Assembly: GCF_003573695.1 (NCBI RefSeq)
Contig: NC_039361.1
Coordinates: forward strand, 102,488,279 to 102,552,278
Source of the DNA: Papaver somniferum
Taxonomy: Eukaryota > Streptophyta > Magnoliopsida > Ranunculales > Papaveraceae
Direction: 5' to 3'
DNA length: 64,000 nucleotides
The notes under the pieces were generated by a model. It ran no database searches and was not told where the DNA came from. It was given only the letters and a program-made list of their open reading frames with translations. The position numbers and the translations under genes were made by a program. Numbering within the stretch: the first letter of the stretch is position 1; each line of letters begins with the position of its first letter. This document shows, piece by piece, positions 8,952-19,500 of the stretch.

Positions 8952-10222
8952 ATGTCGAACTGGTATTACAAGAGCCAATACAACGAATATCCGACTGAGT
9001 TTCAAAATGGACGTTACTACTTTGACCATAATGTGAATAGTGGTTGGGAACATCAGCCTTTTCAAGGTTATGGCTCATACCTTGATGAGCCCAATTACTA
9101 TCCACACACGCACCGGTCATACGAGCAAAATTCTTATATTTCTCCTTTAGAAGAGTCCCTCAGGAAATTAGAGGAGTCGACACGTAAGTTAGCTGAGATG
9201 AACAACTTAGTTTATGACGAAAGAGAACTTTCTATAGAGGAATCCTTCAAGGTGATAGCTGAGACGAACGAAAGAATTGCTCGAAATAATCTTAATTTCC
9301 AATACAGTGTTTCCAATAGTACCCTTGAAAATGAGGATAGTTATTTGCATAATCAAGATGACGAGGATAGGATTGGTAACACTAATTTAGATGAGGTTCA
9401 ACCATTTTCATGCTATTATAATGATGATTATGACGAGATAGTGTTGATGAAGAATTTGAAATATGTAGGCATAGTGATCAGGAATTTGTTACTCCAAATG
9501 AACTTTATGATGATAGTGTTATTTCTGGTTCAGATCCCGATAATTTTAATGATTATTCACCTATTCAAAAGGACGGGGATTTGATTAGAGATACCACTTC
9601 TTTAGATGATGTAGTATTTCCTTTTGATTACGAAGTCGATAATGGTTTAGAGGAACGAGTTTATTCTGAGAATACCGTTTTAGAGTCTAGCGATTTAGAA
9701 ACAATGGTCTTAGACGAAGAAAATGAACTCGTACAACTATTAAATATGAGTGAGGATGCGTCACTTGAGTATAACCTAGAAGAAGCAATTGACTATTTTC
9801 AGGATTCCAACGATCTAGAAATTAAGGAAATTGTAGCTAGTCTATCTAGAGATACCCAAAACTCTAAGTTTGGGGGTGATTATCATTCTCCATGTGCATT
9901 AACTCTTAGAAAGGTCCCTCACTTCGGACTTGACATATGTGCCTCAACCATTTTGCAAGATTATCTTCATACATGTTTTCCTGAACCTAGTGATGTCCAT
10001 AAGGAAGTTCAGTTGTTAGAAACCCATCCTCTGGTTGATGAGGTTAGACCAGGCTATGATACCAAGATCGACTTTGTTTTCCCACCAAATATTTTTCAAC
10101 CAATTGTGGGAACGTATAAATTTCAGATGTGTCAATTATTTAGTTTTGAGACTAAACCTAATTACTTTAAGATATTAGGGTTGATACATTTGCTTAAGAT
10201 TGACCACCCTTATTGTGGTTGA
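8952..10222 (+). pseudogene. frameshifted orphan ORF of the inner retrotransposon, function unknown
   Basis: I do not recognise this protein. The ATG at 8952 (MSNWYYKSQYN) is preferred over an in-frame GTG at 8910. Codons remain open to about 9438, where the frame shifts by -1: upstream of about 9432 the second frame has stops, while after 9440 it continues in the same acidic style to a stop at 10220-10222. About 423 codons are covered in total. Residues 4-62 are rich in Tyr, Asn and aromatic residues, residues 66-112 form a Glu/Lys/Leu heptad-like coiled-coil candidate (around LEESLRKLEEST), and an Asp/Glu-rich middle follows. The C-terminal third is less biased, with LRKVPHFGLDICAS and FPPNIFQPIVG. 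There is no zinc knuckle, protease DTG/DSG or reverse transcriptase YxDD. It could be a gag remnant or an element-specific protein. Confidence 0.7.
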
Positions 10223-10470
10223 TTATGTGAGTCAAAACTGATTGACTTTAAGGATCCACAATTATTCAGGTTATTATTATGTTCTTTTAAATTTAACTAG
10301 ACAAGGATGTGCTTTATTTGCTTATTTTCTTGACAGGTTGCAGATTCCTTTTATTTGTGATAGCTCTATTTGGTTTTGATGACCCACAGAAATTTAGGCT
10401 ATTAGTTTATGATTCCATGAGGTGACTAATCATCTATTAGTCTGGCTGAAGACATTAAAATTAGCACTTC

Positions 10471-10486
10471 TTGGGAGGTAACCCAA
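10471..10486 (+). other. TTGGGAGGTAACCCAA motif (imperfect palindrome)
   Basis: The outer TTGGG and CCCAA arms pair. I associate a GGGAGGTAACCC-type string with the end of the pol region of Athila-like elements, from memory, so it marks where a deleted gag-pol block would have ended. Role unknown. Confidence 0.5.
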
Positions 10487-10577
10487 CATTCATGCGACAC
10501 GGTAATATCTTTCCTTATCTCTTTTGCTTCAAATGGTAACAGTTTCTCCTTGTTCATGCTTTTAATTTCATCTTTAG

Positions 10578-10615
10578 AACATTGAGGACAATGTTAGATT
10601 TAAGTTTGGGGGTAT
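10578..10615 (+). promoter_or_regulatory. hairpin plus internal polypurine-tract-like motif
   Basis: AACATTG and CAATGTT (10578-10584 and 10589-10595) form a perfect 7-bp stem around AGGA. Six bases later comes AAGTTTGGGGGTAT (10602-10615), the same 14-mer that precedes the 3' LTR. It could be a second priming site or the scar of an older LTR junction. Confidence 0.6.
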
Positions 10616-10963
10616 GGGAGAAACTTTTTAGTTGCAGTATGAATAAATAAACTCCAAAGCTTAGAAATTTATGCCTATTGAGGATTGCACTAACTAATCT
10701 AAGTGGATGGAAGCATTTTGATCGAAGGAGTTGAGGAACCAATCTGATTAGATGGAAACATCTAGAGGAGTCTATTCATAAAAGCACAGAGCTCAGGTGT
10801 TAGAAATAACATGGTAGTTTCTCCATATCTCGTTGAGTCCTTTTCACTTCTGTTTTTATTTTTCTTTTTAAATATGTTTCTAAGTGATTTGGTGGGGCTC
10901 ACGATTCAAGTTGTTACCAATGCTAGGGTGAATTAGAGTGATTGAGATACCATGAAAAAAAAA

Positions 10964-11029
10964 TTGAAAAAAAAAGAAGAAAAAAAAAAGTTGAAAAAGT
11001 TGAAAAAGTTGAAAAAAAAAACAAAAATT
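10964..11029 (+). repeat. A-rich tract with TTGAAAAAG repeats
   Basis: A run of A interrupted by G, TTG and AAG, including three consecutive GTTGAAAAA units around 10990-11012. Similar A-rich tracts are common in the 3' region of Athila-like elements. Confidence 0.9.
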
Positions 11030-11070
11030 GAGACCAGACCATTTGACCAAAAGGAATAAATTCAATAAAG

Positions 11071-11160
11071 TCGACCACTGGTACCCTTGTATATGCCGGT
11101 TGTGTTGACCTAGAGTTAGGTTATCGACCACTGGTTCCCTTGTATATGCCAGTGTGTTGA
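11071..11160 (+). repeat. 38-bp direct duplication
   Basis: TCGACCACTGGTACCCTTGT-type units at 11071-11108 and 11124-11160 are offset by 53 bases with four or five differences. The second unit also contains CACTGG and CCAGTG, which can pair. Confidence 0.85.
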
Positions 11161-11694
11161 TATTAGTCAGACTAGTATCTCAATCCATTAGGATAGGTTC
11201 ATTTTTGCGGAGGCCTTCAGACAAATATGGGAAACGCCGTTCACTTAGTAAACATCAAAACCATCTATGTTTTTCTATATCCATCTTCTTTATCTATCCA
11301 CGTGATTAGTTTTGACTCCGGATATTGATGTCCATAGTGCAACTATCTGAGTAGAGCTCTGTCACTTATATATGAATTTTAGTATGCTTGAGTGCAAACT
11401 CGTGTACATCAATTGGAATTTCGCATCAGGTTACTTCCTCTTGTAGTCAATAAGTATGCCAACCAAGGAGATTCTTTAGTTCCTTCCGAGGTTCGTTGTA
11501 GATATCTAGGGTCTGGAGTATTAAGGTTTTGTGGGTATATCTCTAGTAAGCCCTCCCGAGACTATAACTCGGCCACTAGGGACACCTAGGGGTTTAAAGG
11601 CTTATTGCATACGCTAAATGCAATCGACGATGCCTGCGACAGTGAGTTAGGATTTAATTTTGTAGTTTTGATTTGCTCGGGACTAGCAAATAAT

Positions 11695-11709
11695 AAGTTT
11701 GGGGGTATT
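11695..11709 (+). promoter_or_regulatory. polypurine tract of the inner element
   Basis: AAGTTTGGGGGTATT directly abuts the 3' LTR start (TGATAG at 11710), the correct position for plus-strand priming. Strings of the AAGTTTGGGGG type are typical of plant Athila-like polypurine tracts. Confidence 0.9.
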
Positions 11710-12465
11710 TGATAGACGCATTTATGTGTCTAATTTGTCCCAATTGTATATATTGTTAGTGCTCGATTTTGTACTTATTTGGTTATTGTATGTCTTTGTA
11801 GGTGTTTTTGGAGAAATAAGCTTTTGCGGCGAAATTGGCTCAAAATGTGGCATTTGAACCTCCGTAGATAACGTACCAGAAGCACCATAGAATTATGCCA
11901 GAGACACCACAAACATACCCCGGAGGAACCCCGAAAAAGTGTTGAAAACATCCCAGAAAAATTACTAAAGGCACCCAAGGGAAAGTGTTATGCGGACCCC
12001 AGCACCTTGGATAAGGGGTAACCTAATTATTAGGGGGGGGTCACCTTCACCTTTTGAATTTTGAATTTGGCGGGAAAAGAGAAACATCTCTGGCAGATTT
12101 GTTGTGCGTGATTTGGAGGAGTTTGAGGTCGAGTAAACCTCTGATTTTAATAGTATAGACTCCTTATGGGTCTAGGAATCTAATATGGGTGTTGGAAACG
12201 ATTAACTTGGGCTCAATCGACGGGTTTTTACCTCAACAGCAAAATATGGAAAGTCACGTATGTGACTTGTTTTAGGAAATTCTAGAGAGACTAAAGAGCT
12301 ATAAACCTTCCCAAAGATTCATATATATCTAAGGAAGAGTTTAGAATCAAAAGGAAAGCTCATAAACGCGTAAAAACTCTAAAACACGAAATTGCCGCAA
12401 CTTTTCCGTGAAGAGAAAGGAAGAGATTTTGGAAGATTCTGAAGAGATTTAATCAGTCTTTTTGA

Positions 12466-12474
12466 TATAAATAG
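12466..12474 (+). promoter_or_regulatory. candidate TATA box of the 3' LTR
   Basis: TATAAATAG matches the plant TATA consensus. The 5' LTR copy at 7624 has one A-to-C change. Transcription from this LTR would read outward toward the satellite array. Confidence 0.35.
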
Positions 12475-12565
12475 ATTGGTTGGGTCATATAGAAGTGGAG
12501 TCGAAAGTTTGGGAACCTTAGGAGAGCCATAGAAGAAGAAATCAGAGTTTGATCAAAATATTTTT

Positions 12566-12583
12566 CTGCTGCTGCTGCTGCTG
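12566..12583 (+). repeat. (CTG)6 microsatellite in the 3' LTR
   Basis: Same length as the 5' LTR copy at 7724-7741. Confidence 0.95.
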
Positions 12584-13238
12584 AAGAACACGAAGAACAG
12601 ACCCTCACTGACAGTCGTTCTTCAACAGTGACAACGACCAGCAGCTGACGGTCTTAAAACAACAGCGTAGCAGCACTTTTAATTTATCGTTCTTATGTGA
12701 CCCTTTCTGGCATTCTTAAACTCACTGCTTTAGCACTATTTCATCTTTTAATCAACTTTTGGGCTATAAACATGTATTTTGAGCAATTAATTAATATGAG
12801 GAGCTAAACCCAAACACTGGGATGACGGAGGAAGCCCTATTTCACGCATGTGGTAATTCTAATAATTATTTTATGACTATTTGCATTGATTTCTAATCGA
12901 TTTATGATTTTTATTGAATGGGTGTGATTTCGTTTGATGGTGTATGCTTGGTCTATGTATTTTTGATACATCATGCTTTTGATTTACAATCATTGCTTTT
13001 CAAAAATCTACTTTTTGGCAAAGAATAAGAGTCCATATTTTTAATATTTGATCTATAATTGATTGGAATTATTATTTGAATCACATGAATGGAATTTGGT
13101 GGAATCCTGAGTCTCAGTCTCTCTCGACATTGTGACAAACCTTTTGTATATATATTTCTATTTTTATTTGAAGTCTAGAACCCTATCTTATCAAGTCCGA
13201 GTTGAACGAACTTTACTACCACTTTCAAAACTACATCA

Positions 13239-13243
13239 TTTTG
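13239..13243. repeat. target-site duplication, right copy (TTTTG)
   Basis: Identical to 6862-6866; confirms that 6867-13238 inserted as one unit. Confidence 0.95.
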
Positions 13244-13785
13244 TGAAGGATTCCTCATTATTTCATATTTTTGGACACTCGTTCGTGCATCCGGGTGCTC
13301 AGTCGTGCATCATTGTCGAGTACATTCGCACCATTTTTGTGGGGCTTACTCAGTAATGGTTCAGATGCCCGGTTGTTGAGTATCTATTACTAATCTATGA
13401 ATTCAGTGGAGAATAATCCATGAAACTGAGTAATAAAAATGAATAGTTGTTCATTATTAATTCGCAGGATCAGCTGTGGATTCGACTACGAATTCAGAAT
13501 AATAAAACAAGCATTACCATCCTATGGGATCGTGGATTCGACCATAGAATCGGAGTAATTAAGATTATCTATTACCATTTCATGAGATCAGTAGATTCGA
13601 TCATGAAATCGGAGTAATGAGATAACACAGTTGTTTTATTGCCATTCTATGAGATCAAGCCGTGGTTTCGACCATGGAATAAGAACAATTGTTATTTCTA
13701 TTCCATGGGATCAAGCCATGGATTCGACCATGGAATATGAGCAATAATAGATTATTCTGGGAACTTAGTAGTGAATGTCACAGCA
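13244..13785 (+). mobile_element. outer element 3' LTR, second part, truncated at the satellite edge
   Basis: This is the continuation of the sequence interrupted at 6861, as required by the target duplication. It is non-coding and dominated from 13459 by five hairpin repeats. It does not reach the sequence seen at 1-77, so the LTR end is missing; the satellite begins instead. The exact end is uncertain because the transition at 13786-13895 is blurred. Confidence 0.5.
13459..13737. repeat. five tandem hairpin units (about 60 bp) with differing, mostly complementary stems
   Basis: The stems are AATTCG/CGAATT (13459, 13489), CTATGG/CCATAG (13522, 13542), ATTTCATGA/TCATGAAAT (13577, 13601), ATTCTATG/CCATGGAAT with one G-T pair and one mismatch (13644, 13672), and TATTCCATGG/CCATGGAATA (13699, 13728). 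Loops share GATC followed by GTGGATTCGA-like sequence. In units 2 and 3 an outer ATTAC/GTAAT pair adds to the stem; in unit 4 it becomes ATTG/CAAT. Stems change between units but stay largely paired. Confidence 0.85.
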
Positions 13786-13895
13786 GGATTAATCTATTGT
13801 AAAAAATATATTAGCCAGTTAAAGCGTCACATATATTCTGAATGGTGCATAGTCAGGGAGTCACGATGATTTTTTCAACAGTTTTTAGCGTTCCA
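13786..13895. repeat. transition zone: possible decayed edge monomer of the satellite
   Basis: Clear satellite similarity starts around 13875 (CAACAGTTTTTAGCGTTCC). Upstream, GGATTAATCTATTG and AAAGCGTCACATATATTCTG resemble the monomer parts GGACTAATAGTTATTG and AAGCAGTCACCTATACTTCTG, in the right order but with gaps. This would fit a degenerate outermost monomer; chance similarity of AT-rich sequence is the alternative. Confidence 0.4.
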
Positions 13896-15241
13896 GGTGA
13901 CATTTATTAATTCTTTAATTTTAGTGGACTATGAGTTATTGATAACAAGCCTACTATGAAACTAAGCAGTCACCTATACTTCTGTGTATTCTTTTGAACT
14001 TTCCTCTAAAATGTACCATTTGTTTTATATTATTATATGTTTTAAACAGTTTCTAGCATTCCAGGTGACATCTATCAATACTTTAATTTTAGAGGACTAA
14101 CAGTTACTGATAACAAGTCTACTATGAAACTAAGCATTCACCTATACTTATGTGTATTCTTTTGAACCATCCTCTTAAATGTACCAGTTTTTGTATATTA
14201 TTAGATGTTTTAAACAGTTTTTAGCGTTCCAGGTGACATCTATTAATTCTTTAATTTTAGAGGACTATGAGTTATTGATAACAAGCCTACTATGAAACTA
14301 AGCAGTCACCTATACTTCTGTATATTCTTTTGAACTTTCCTCTTAAATGTACCAGTTTTTGTATATTATTAGATGTTTTAAACAGTTTCTAGCGTTCCAG
14401 GTGACATCTATCAATACTTTATTTTAGAGGACTAATAGTTATTGATAACAAGCCTACTATGAACTTAAGCATTCACTTATACTTATATGTATTCTTTTGA
14501 ACCATCCTCTTATATGTATATGTTTTTGTATATTATTAGATGTTTTAAACAGTTTCTAGCATTTCAGGTGACATCTATCAATACTTTAATTTTAGAGGAC
14601 TAATAGTTATTGATAACAAGCCTACTATGAAACTAAGAATTCACCTATACTTATATGTATTCTTTTGAACCATCCTCTTAAATGTACCAGTTTTTGTATA
14701 TTATTAGATGTTTTAAACAGTTTCTATCGTTCCAGGTGACATCTATTAATTCTTTAATTTTAGAGGACTATGAGTTATTGATAACAAGCCTACTATGATA
14801 CTAAGCATTCACCTATACTTCTGTGTAGTCTTTTGAACCTTCCTCTTAAATGTACCAGTTTTTATATATTATTATTAGATGTTTTAAACAGTTTTTAGCG
14901 TTCCAGGTGACATCTATTAATTCTTTAATTTTAGAGGACTATGAGTTATTGATAACAAGCCTATTATGAAACTAAGCAGTCACCTATACTTCTGTGTATT
15001 CTTTTGAACTTTCCTCAAAAATATACCAGTTTTTGTATATTATTAGATGTTTTAAACAGTTTCTAGCATTCCAGGTGACATCTATCAATACTTTAATTTT
15101 AGAGGACTAATAGTTATTGATAACAAGCCTACTATGAAACTAAGCAGTCACCTATACTTCTGTGTATGTTTTTGAACTTTCCTCTTAAATGTACCAGTCT
15201 TTGTATATTATTAGATGTTTTAACCAGTTTCTAGCGTTCCA

Positions 15242-16583
15242 GGTGACATCTATCAATTCTTTAATTTTAGAGGACTAATAGTTATTGATAACAAGCCTAC
15301 TATGAAACTAAGCATTCAACTATACTTATATGTATTCTTTTGAACCATCCTCTTATATGTACATGTTTTTGTATATTATTAGATTTTTTAAAAAGTTTTT
15401 AGCGTTCCAAGTGACATCTATTAATTCTTTAATTTCAGAGGACTATGAGTTATTGATAACAAACCTACTATGAAACTAAGCAGTCACCTATACTTCTGTA
15501 TATTCTTTTGAACTTTCCTCTTAAATGTACCAGTTTTTGTATATTATTAGATGTTTTAAACAGTTTCTAGCGTTCCAGGTGACATCTATCAATACTTTAT
15601 TTTAGAGGACTAATAGTTATTGATAACAAGCCTACTATGAACTTAAGCATTCACCTATACTTATATGTATTCTTTTGAACCATCCTCTTATATGTATATG
15701 TTTTTGTATATTATTAGATGTTTTAAACAGTTTCTAGCATTTCAGGTGACATCTATCAATACTTTAATTTTAGAGGACTAATAGTTATTGATAACAAGGC
15801 TACTATGAAACTAAGAATTCACCTATACTTATATGTATTCTTTTGAACCATCCTCTTAAATGTACCAGTTTTTGTATATTATTAGATGTTTTAAACAGTT
15901 TCTACCATTCCAGGTGACATCTATCAATTCTTTAATTTTAGAGGACTAATAGTTATTGATAACAAGCCTACTATGAAACTAAGCATTCAACTATACTTAT
16001 ATGTATTCTTTTGAACCATCCTCTTATATGTACATGTTTTTGTATATTATTAGATTTTTTAAAAAGTTTTTAGCGTTCCAAGTGACATCTATTAATTCTT
16101 TAATTTCAGAGGACTATGAGTTATTGATAACAAACCTACTATGAAACTAAGCAGTCACCTATAGTTCTGTATATTCTTTTGAACTTTCCTCTTAAATGTA
16201 CCAGTTTTTGTATATTATTAGATGTTTTAAACAGTTTCTAGCGTTCCAGGTGACATCTATCAATACTTTATTTTAGAGGACTAATAGTTATTGATAACAA
16301 GCCTACTATGAACTTAAGCATTCACCTATACTTATATGTATTCTTTTGAACCATCCTCTTATATGTATATGTTTTTGTATATTATTAGATGTTTTAAACA
16401 GTTTCTAGCATTTCAGGTGACATCTATCAATACTTTAATTTTAGAGGACTAATAGTTATTGATAACAGGGCTACTATGAAACTAAGAATTCACCTATACT
16501 TATATGTATTCTTTTGAACCATCCTCTTAAATGTACCAGTTTTTGTATATTATTAGATGTTTTAAACAGTTTCTATCTTTCCA
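15242..16583. repeat. two tandem 671-bp (4-monomer) higher-order units
   Basis: Units 15242-15912 and 15913-16583 share rare variants at a constant 671-bp offset: AGATTTTTTAAAAAGTTTTT, the CAATACTTTATTTTAGAGG form with one base missing, and the TATATGTATATG form. The start of the array (around 14400) carries a related but shifted version. Confidence 0.85.
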
Positions 16584-19500
16584 GGTGACATCTATTAATT
16601 CTTTAATTTTAGAGGACTATGAGTTATTGAAAAAAAGCCTACTATGATACTAAGCATTCACCTATACTTCTGTGTAGTCTTTTGAACCTTCCTCTTAAAT
16701 GTACCAGTTTTTATATATTATTATTAGATGTTTTAAACATTTTTTAGCATTCCAGGTGACATCTATTAATTCTTTAATTTTAGAGGACTATGAGTTATTG
16801 ATAACAAGCCTATTATGAAACTAAGCAGTCACCTATACTTCTGTGTATTCTTTTGAACTTTCCTCTAAAATATACCAGTATTTGTATATTATTAGATGTT
16901 TTAAACAGTTTCTAGCATTCCAGGTGACATCTATCAATACTTTAATTTTAGAGGACTAATAGTTATTGATAACAAGCCTACTATGAAACTAAGCAGTCAC
17001 CTATACTTCTGTGTATGTTTTTGAACTTTCCTCTTAAATGTACCAGTCTTTGTATATTATTAGATGTTTTAAACAGTTTCTAGCGTTCCAGGTGACATCT
17101 ATCAATACTTTAATTTTAGAGGACTAATAGTTATTGATAACAAGCCTACTATGAAACTAAACATTCAACTATACTTATATGTATTCTTTTGAACCATCCT
17201 CTTAAATGTACATGTTTTTGTATATTATTAGATTTTTTAAAAAGTTTTTAGCGTTCCAAGTGACATCTATTAATTCTTTAATTTCAGAGGACTATGAGTT
17301 ATTGATAACAAACCTACTATGAAACTAAGCATTCACCTATACTTCTGTGTATTCTTTTGAACTTTCCTCTAAAATATACCAGTTTTTGTATATTATTAGA
17401 TGTTTTAAACAGTTTCTAGCATTCCAGGTGACATCTATCAATACTTTAATTTTAGAGGACTAATAGTTATTGATAACAAGCCTACTATGAAACTAAGCAT
17501 TCACCTGCACTTATATGTAATCTTTTGAGCCATCCTCTTAAACGTACCAGTTTTTGTATATTATTAGATGTTTTAAACAGTTTCTACCTTTCCAGGTGAC
17601 ATCTATTAATTCTTTAATTTTAGAGGACTAATAGTTATTGATAACAAGCCTACTATGATCTTAAGCATTCACCTATACTTATATGTATTCTTTTGAACCA
17701 TCCTCTTATATGTATATGTTTTTATATATTATTAGATTTTTTAAACAGTTTTTAGCGTTCAAGGTGACATCTATTAATTCTTTAATTTTAGAGGACTATG
17801 AGTTATTGATAACAAACCTACTATGAAACTAAGCATTCACCTATACTTCTGCGTAGTCTTTTGAACCTTCCTCTTAAATGTACCAGTTTTTGTATATTAT
17901 TAGATGTTTTAAACAGTTTTTAGCGTTCCAGATGACATCTATTAATTCTTTAATTTTAGAGGACTAATAGTTATTGATAACAAGCCTACTATAAAACTAA
18001 GCATTCACCTATACTTATATGTATTCTTTTGAACCATCCTCTTAAATGTACCAGTTTTTGTTATTATTAGATGTTTTAAACAGTTTCCACCGTTCCAGGT
18101 GACATCTAGTAATTCTTAAATTTTAGAGGACTATGAGTTATTGATAACAAGCCTACTATGATACTAAGCATTCACCTATACTTCTGTGTAGTCTTTTGAA
18201 CCTTCCTCTTAAATGTACCAGTTTTTTTATATTATTATATGTTTTAAACAGTTTCTAGCGTTCCAGGTGACATCTATCAATACTTTAATTTAAGAGGACT
18301 AATAGTTATTGATAACAAGCCTACTATGAAACTAAGCATTCAACTATACTTATATGTATTCTTTTGAACCATCCTCTTATATGTACATGTTTTTGTATTT
18401 TATTAGATTTTTTAAACAGTTTTTAGGGTTCCAAGTGACATCTATTAATTCTTTAATTTCAGAGGACTATGAGTTATTGATAACAAACATACTATGAAAC
18501 TAAGCATTCACCTATACTTCTGTGTACTCTTTTGAACCTTCCTCTTAAATGTACTAGTTTTTTATATTATTATATGTTTTAAACAGTTTTTAGCGTTCCA
18601 GGTGACATCTATTAATTCTTTAATTTTAGAGTACTATGAGTTGTTGATAACAAGCCTACTATGAAACTCAGCAGTCACCTATACTTCTGTGTATTCTTTT
18701 GAACTTTCCTCTAAAATATACCAGTTTTTGCATATTATTAGATGTTTTAAACAGTTTCCAGCATTCCAGGTGACATTTATCAATACTTTAATTTTAGAGG
18801 ACTAATAGTTATTGATAACAAGCCTACTATGAAACTAAGCATTCACCTGCACTTATATGTAATCTTTTGAACCATCCTCTTAAACGTACCAGTTTTTGTA
18901 TATTATTAGATGTTTTAAACAGTTTCTACCTTTCCAGGTGACATCTATTAATTCATTAATTTTAGAGGACTAATAGTTATTGATAACAAGCCTACCATGA
19001 ACTTAAGCATTCACCTATACTTATATGTATTCTTTTGAACCATCCTCTTATATGTATATGTTTTTGTATATTATTAGATTTTTTAAACAGTTTTTAGCGT
19101 TCAAGGTGACATCTATTAATTCTTTAATTTTAGAGGACTATGAGTTATTGATAACAAACCTACTATGAAACTAAGCATTCACCTATACTTCTGCGTAGTC
19201 TTTTGAACCTTCCTCTTAAATGTACCAGTTTTTTTATATTATTATATGTTTTAAACAGTTTTTAGCGTTCCAGGTGACATCTATTAATTCTTTAATTTTA
19301 GAGTACTATGAGTTGTTCATAACAAGCCTACTATGAAACTCAGCAGTCACCTATACTTCTGTGTATTCTTTTGAACTTTCCTCTAAAATATACCAGTTTT
19401 TGTATATTATTAGATGTTGTTAACAGTTTCTAGCATTCCAGGTGACATCTATCAATACTTTAATTTTAGAGGACTAATAGTTATTGATAACAAGCCTACT

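Larger units (their letters stand above)
10223..11694 (+). other. 3' non-coding region of the inner element
   Basis: No open frame of note. The region holds, in order, a TTGGGAGGTAACCCAA motif, a hairpin plus polypurine-like motif, an A-rich tract, a 38-bp duplication, and a conserved-looking end with GCTCGGGACTAGCAAA just before the polypurine tract. The order resembles the post-pol region of Athila elements, where an env-like gene may sit, but no env-like frame is seen. Confidence 0.7.
6867..13238 (+). mobile_element. complete non-autonomous LTR retrotransposon, Athila-like (Ty3/gypsy)
   Basis: The 6372-bp element has two LTRs (1531 and 1529 bp), TG...CA ends, a 5-bp target duplication, a PBS and a polypurine tract. 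The 3312-bp interior has one frameshifted ORF and no protease, reverse transcriptase, RNase H or integrase motif, so it relied on enzymes from a partner. The TGGCGCC primer site, the TTGGGAGGTAACCCAA motif, the ATTGAGGACAAT hairpin before AAGTTTGGGGG, the A-rich tract and the final GCTCGGGACTAGCAAA before the polypurine tract are features I associate with Athila-lineage elements from memory. LTR divergence is roughly 3% by eye (40-50 differences), indicating a fairly recent insertion into the outer LTR. Confidence 0.95.
11710..13238 (+). mobile_element. 3' LTR of the inner element
   Basis: It begins TGATAGACGC and ends TACATCA, followed by target duplication TTTTG. It aligns over its full length with 6867-8397. 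It keeps TATAAATAG at 12466 and six CTG triplets at 12566. Confidence 0.96.

Noticed and set aside
9429..9445. Programmed -1 ribosomal frameshift in the inner ORF
   Set aside because: No slippery heptamer of the X-XXY-YYZ type at the break; a small indel is simpler.
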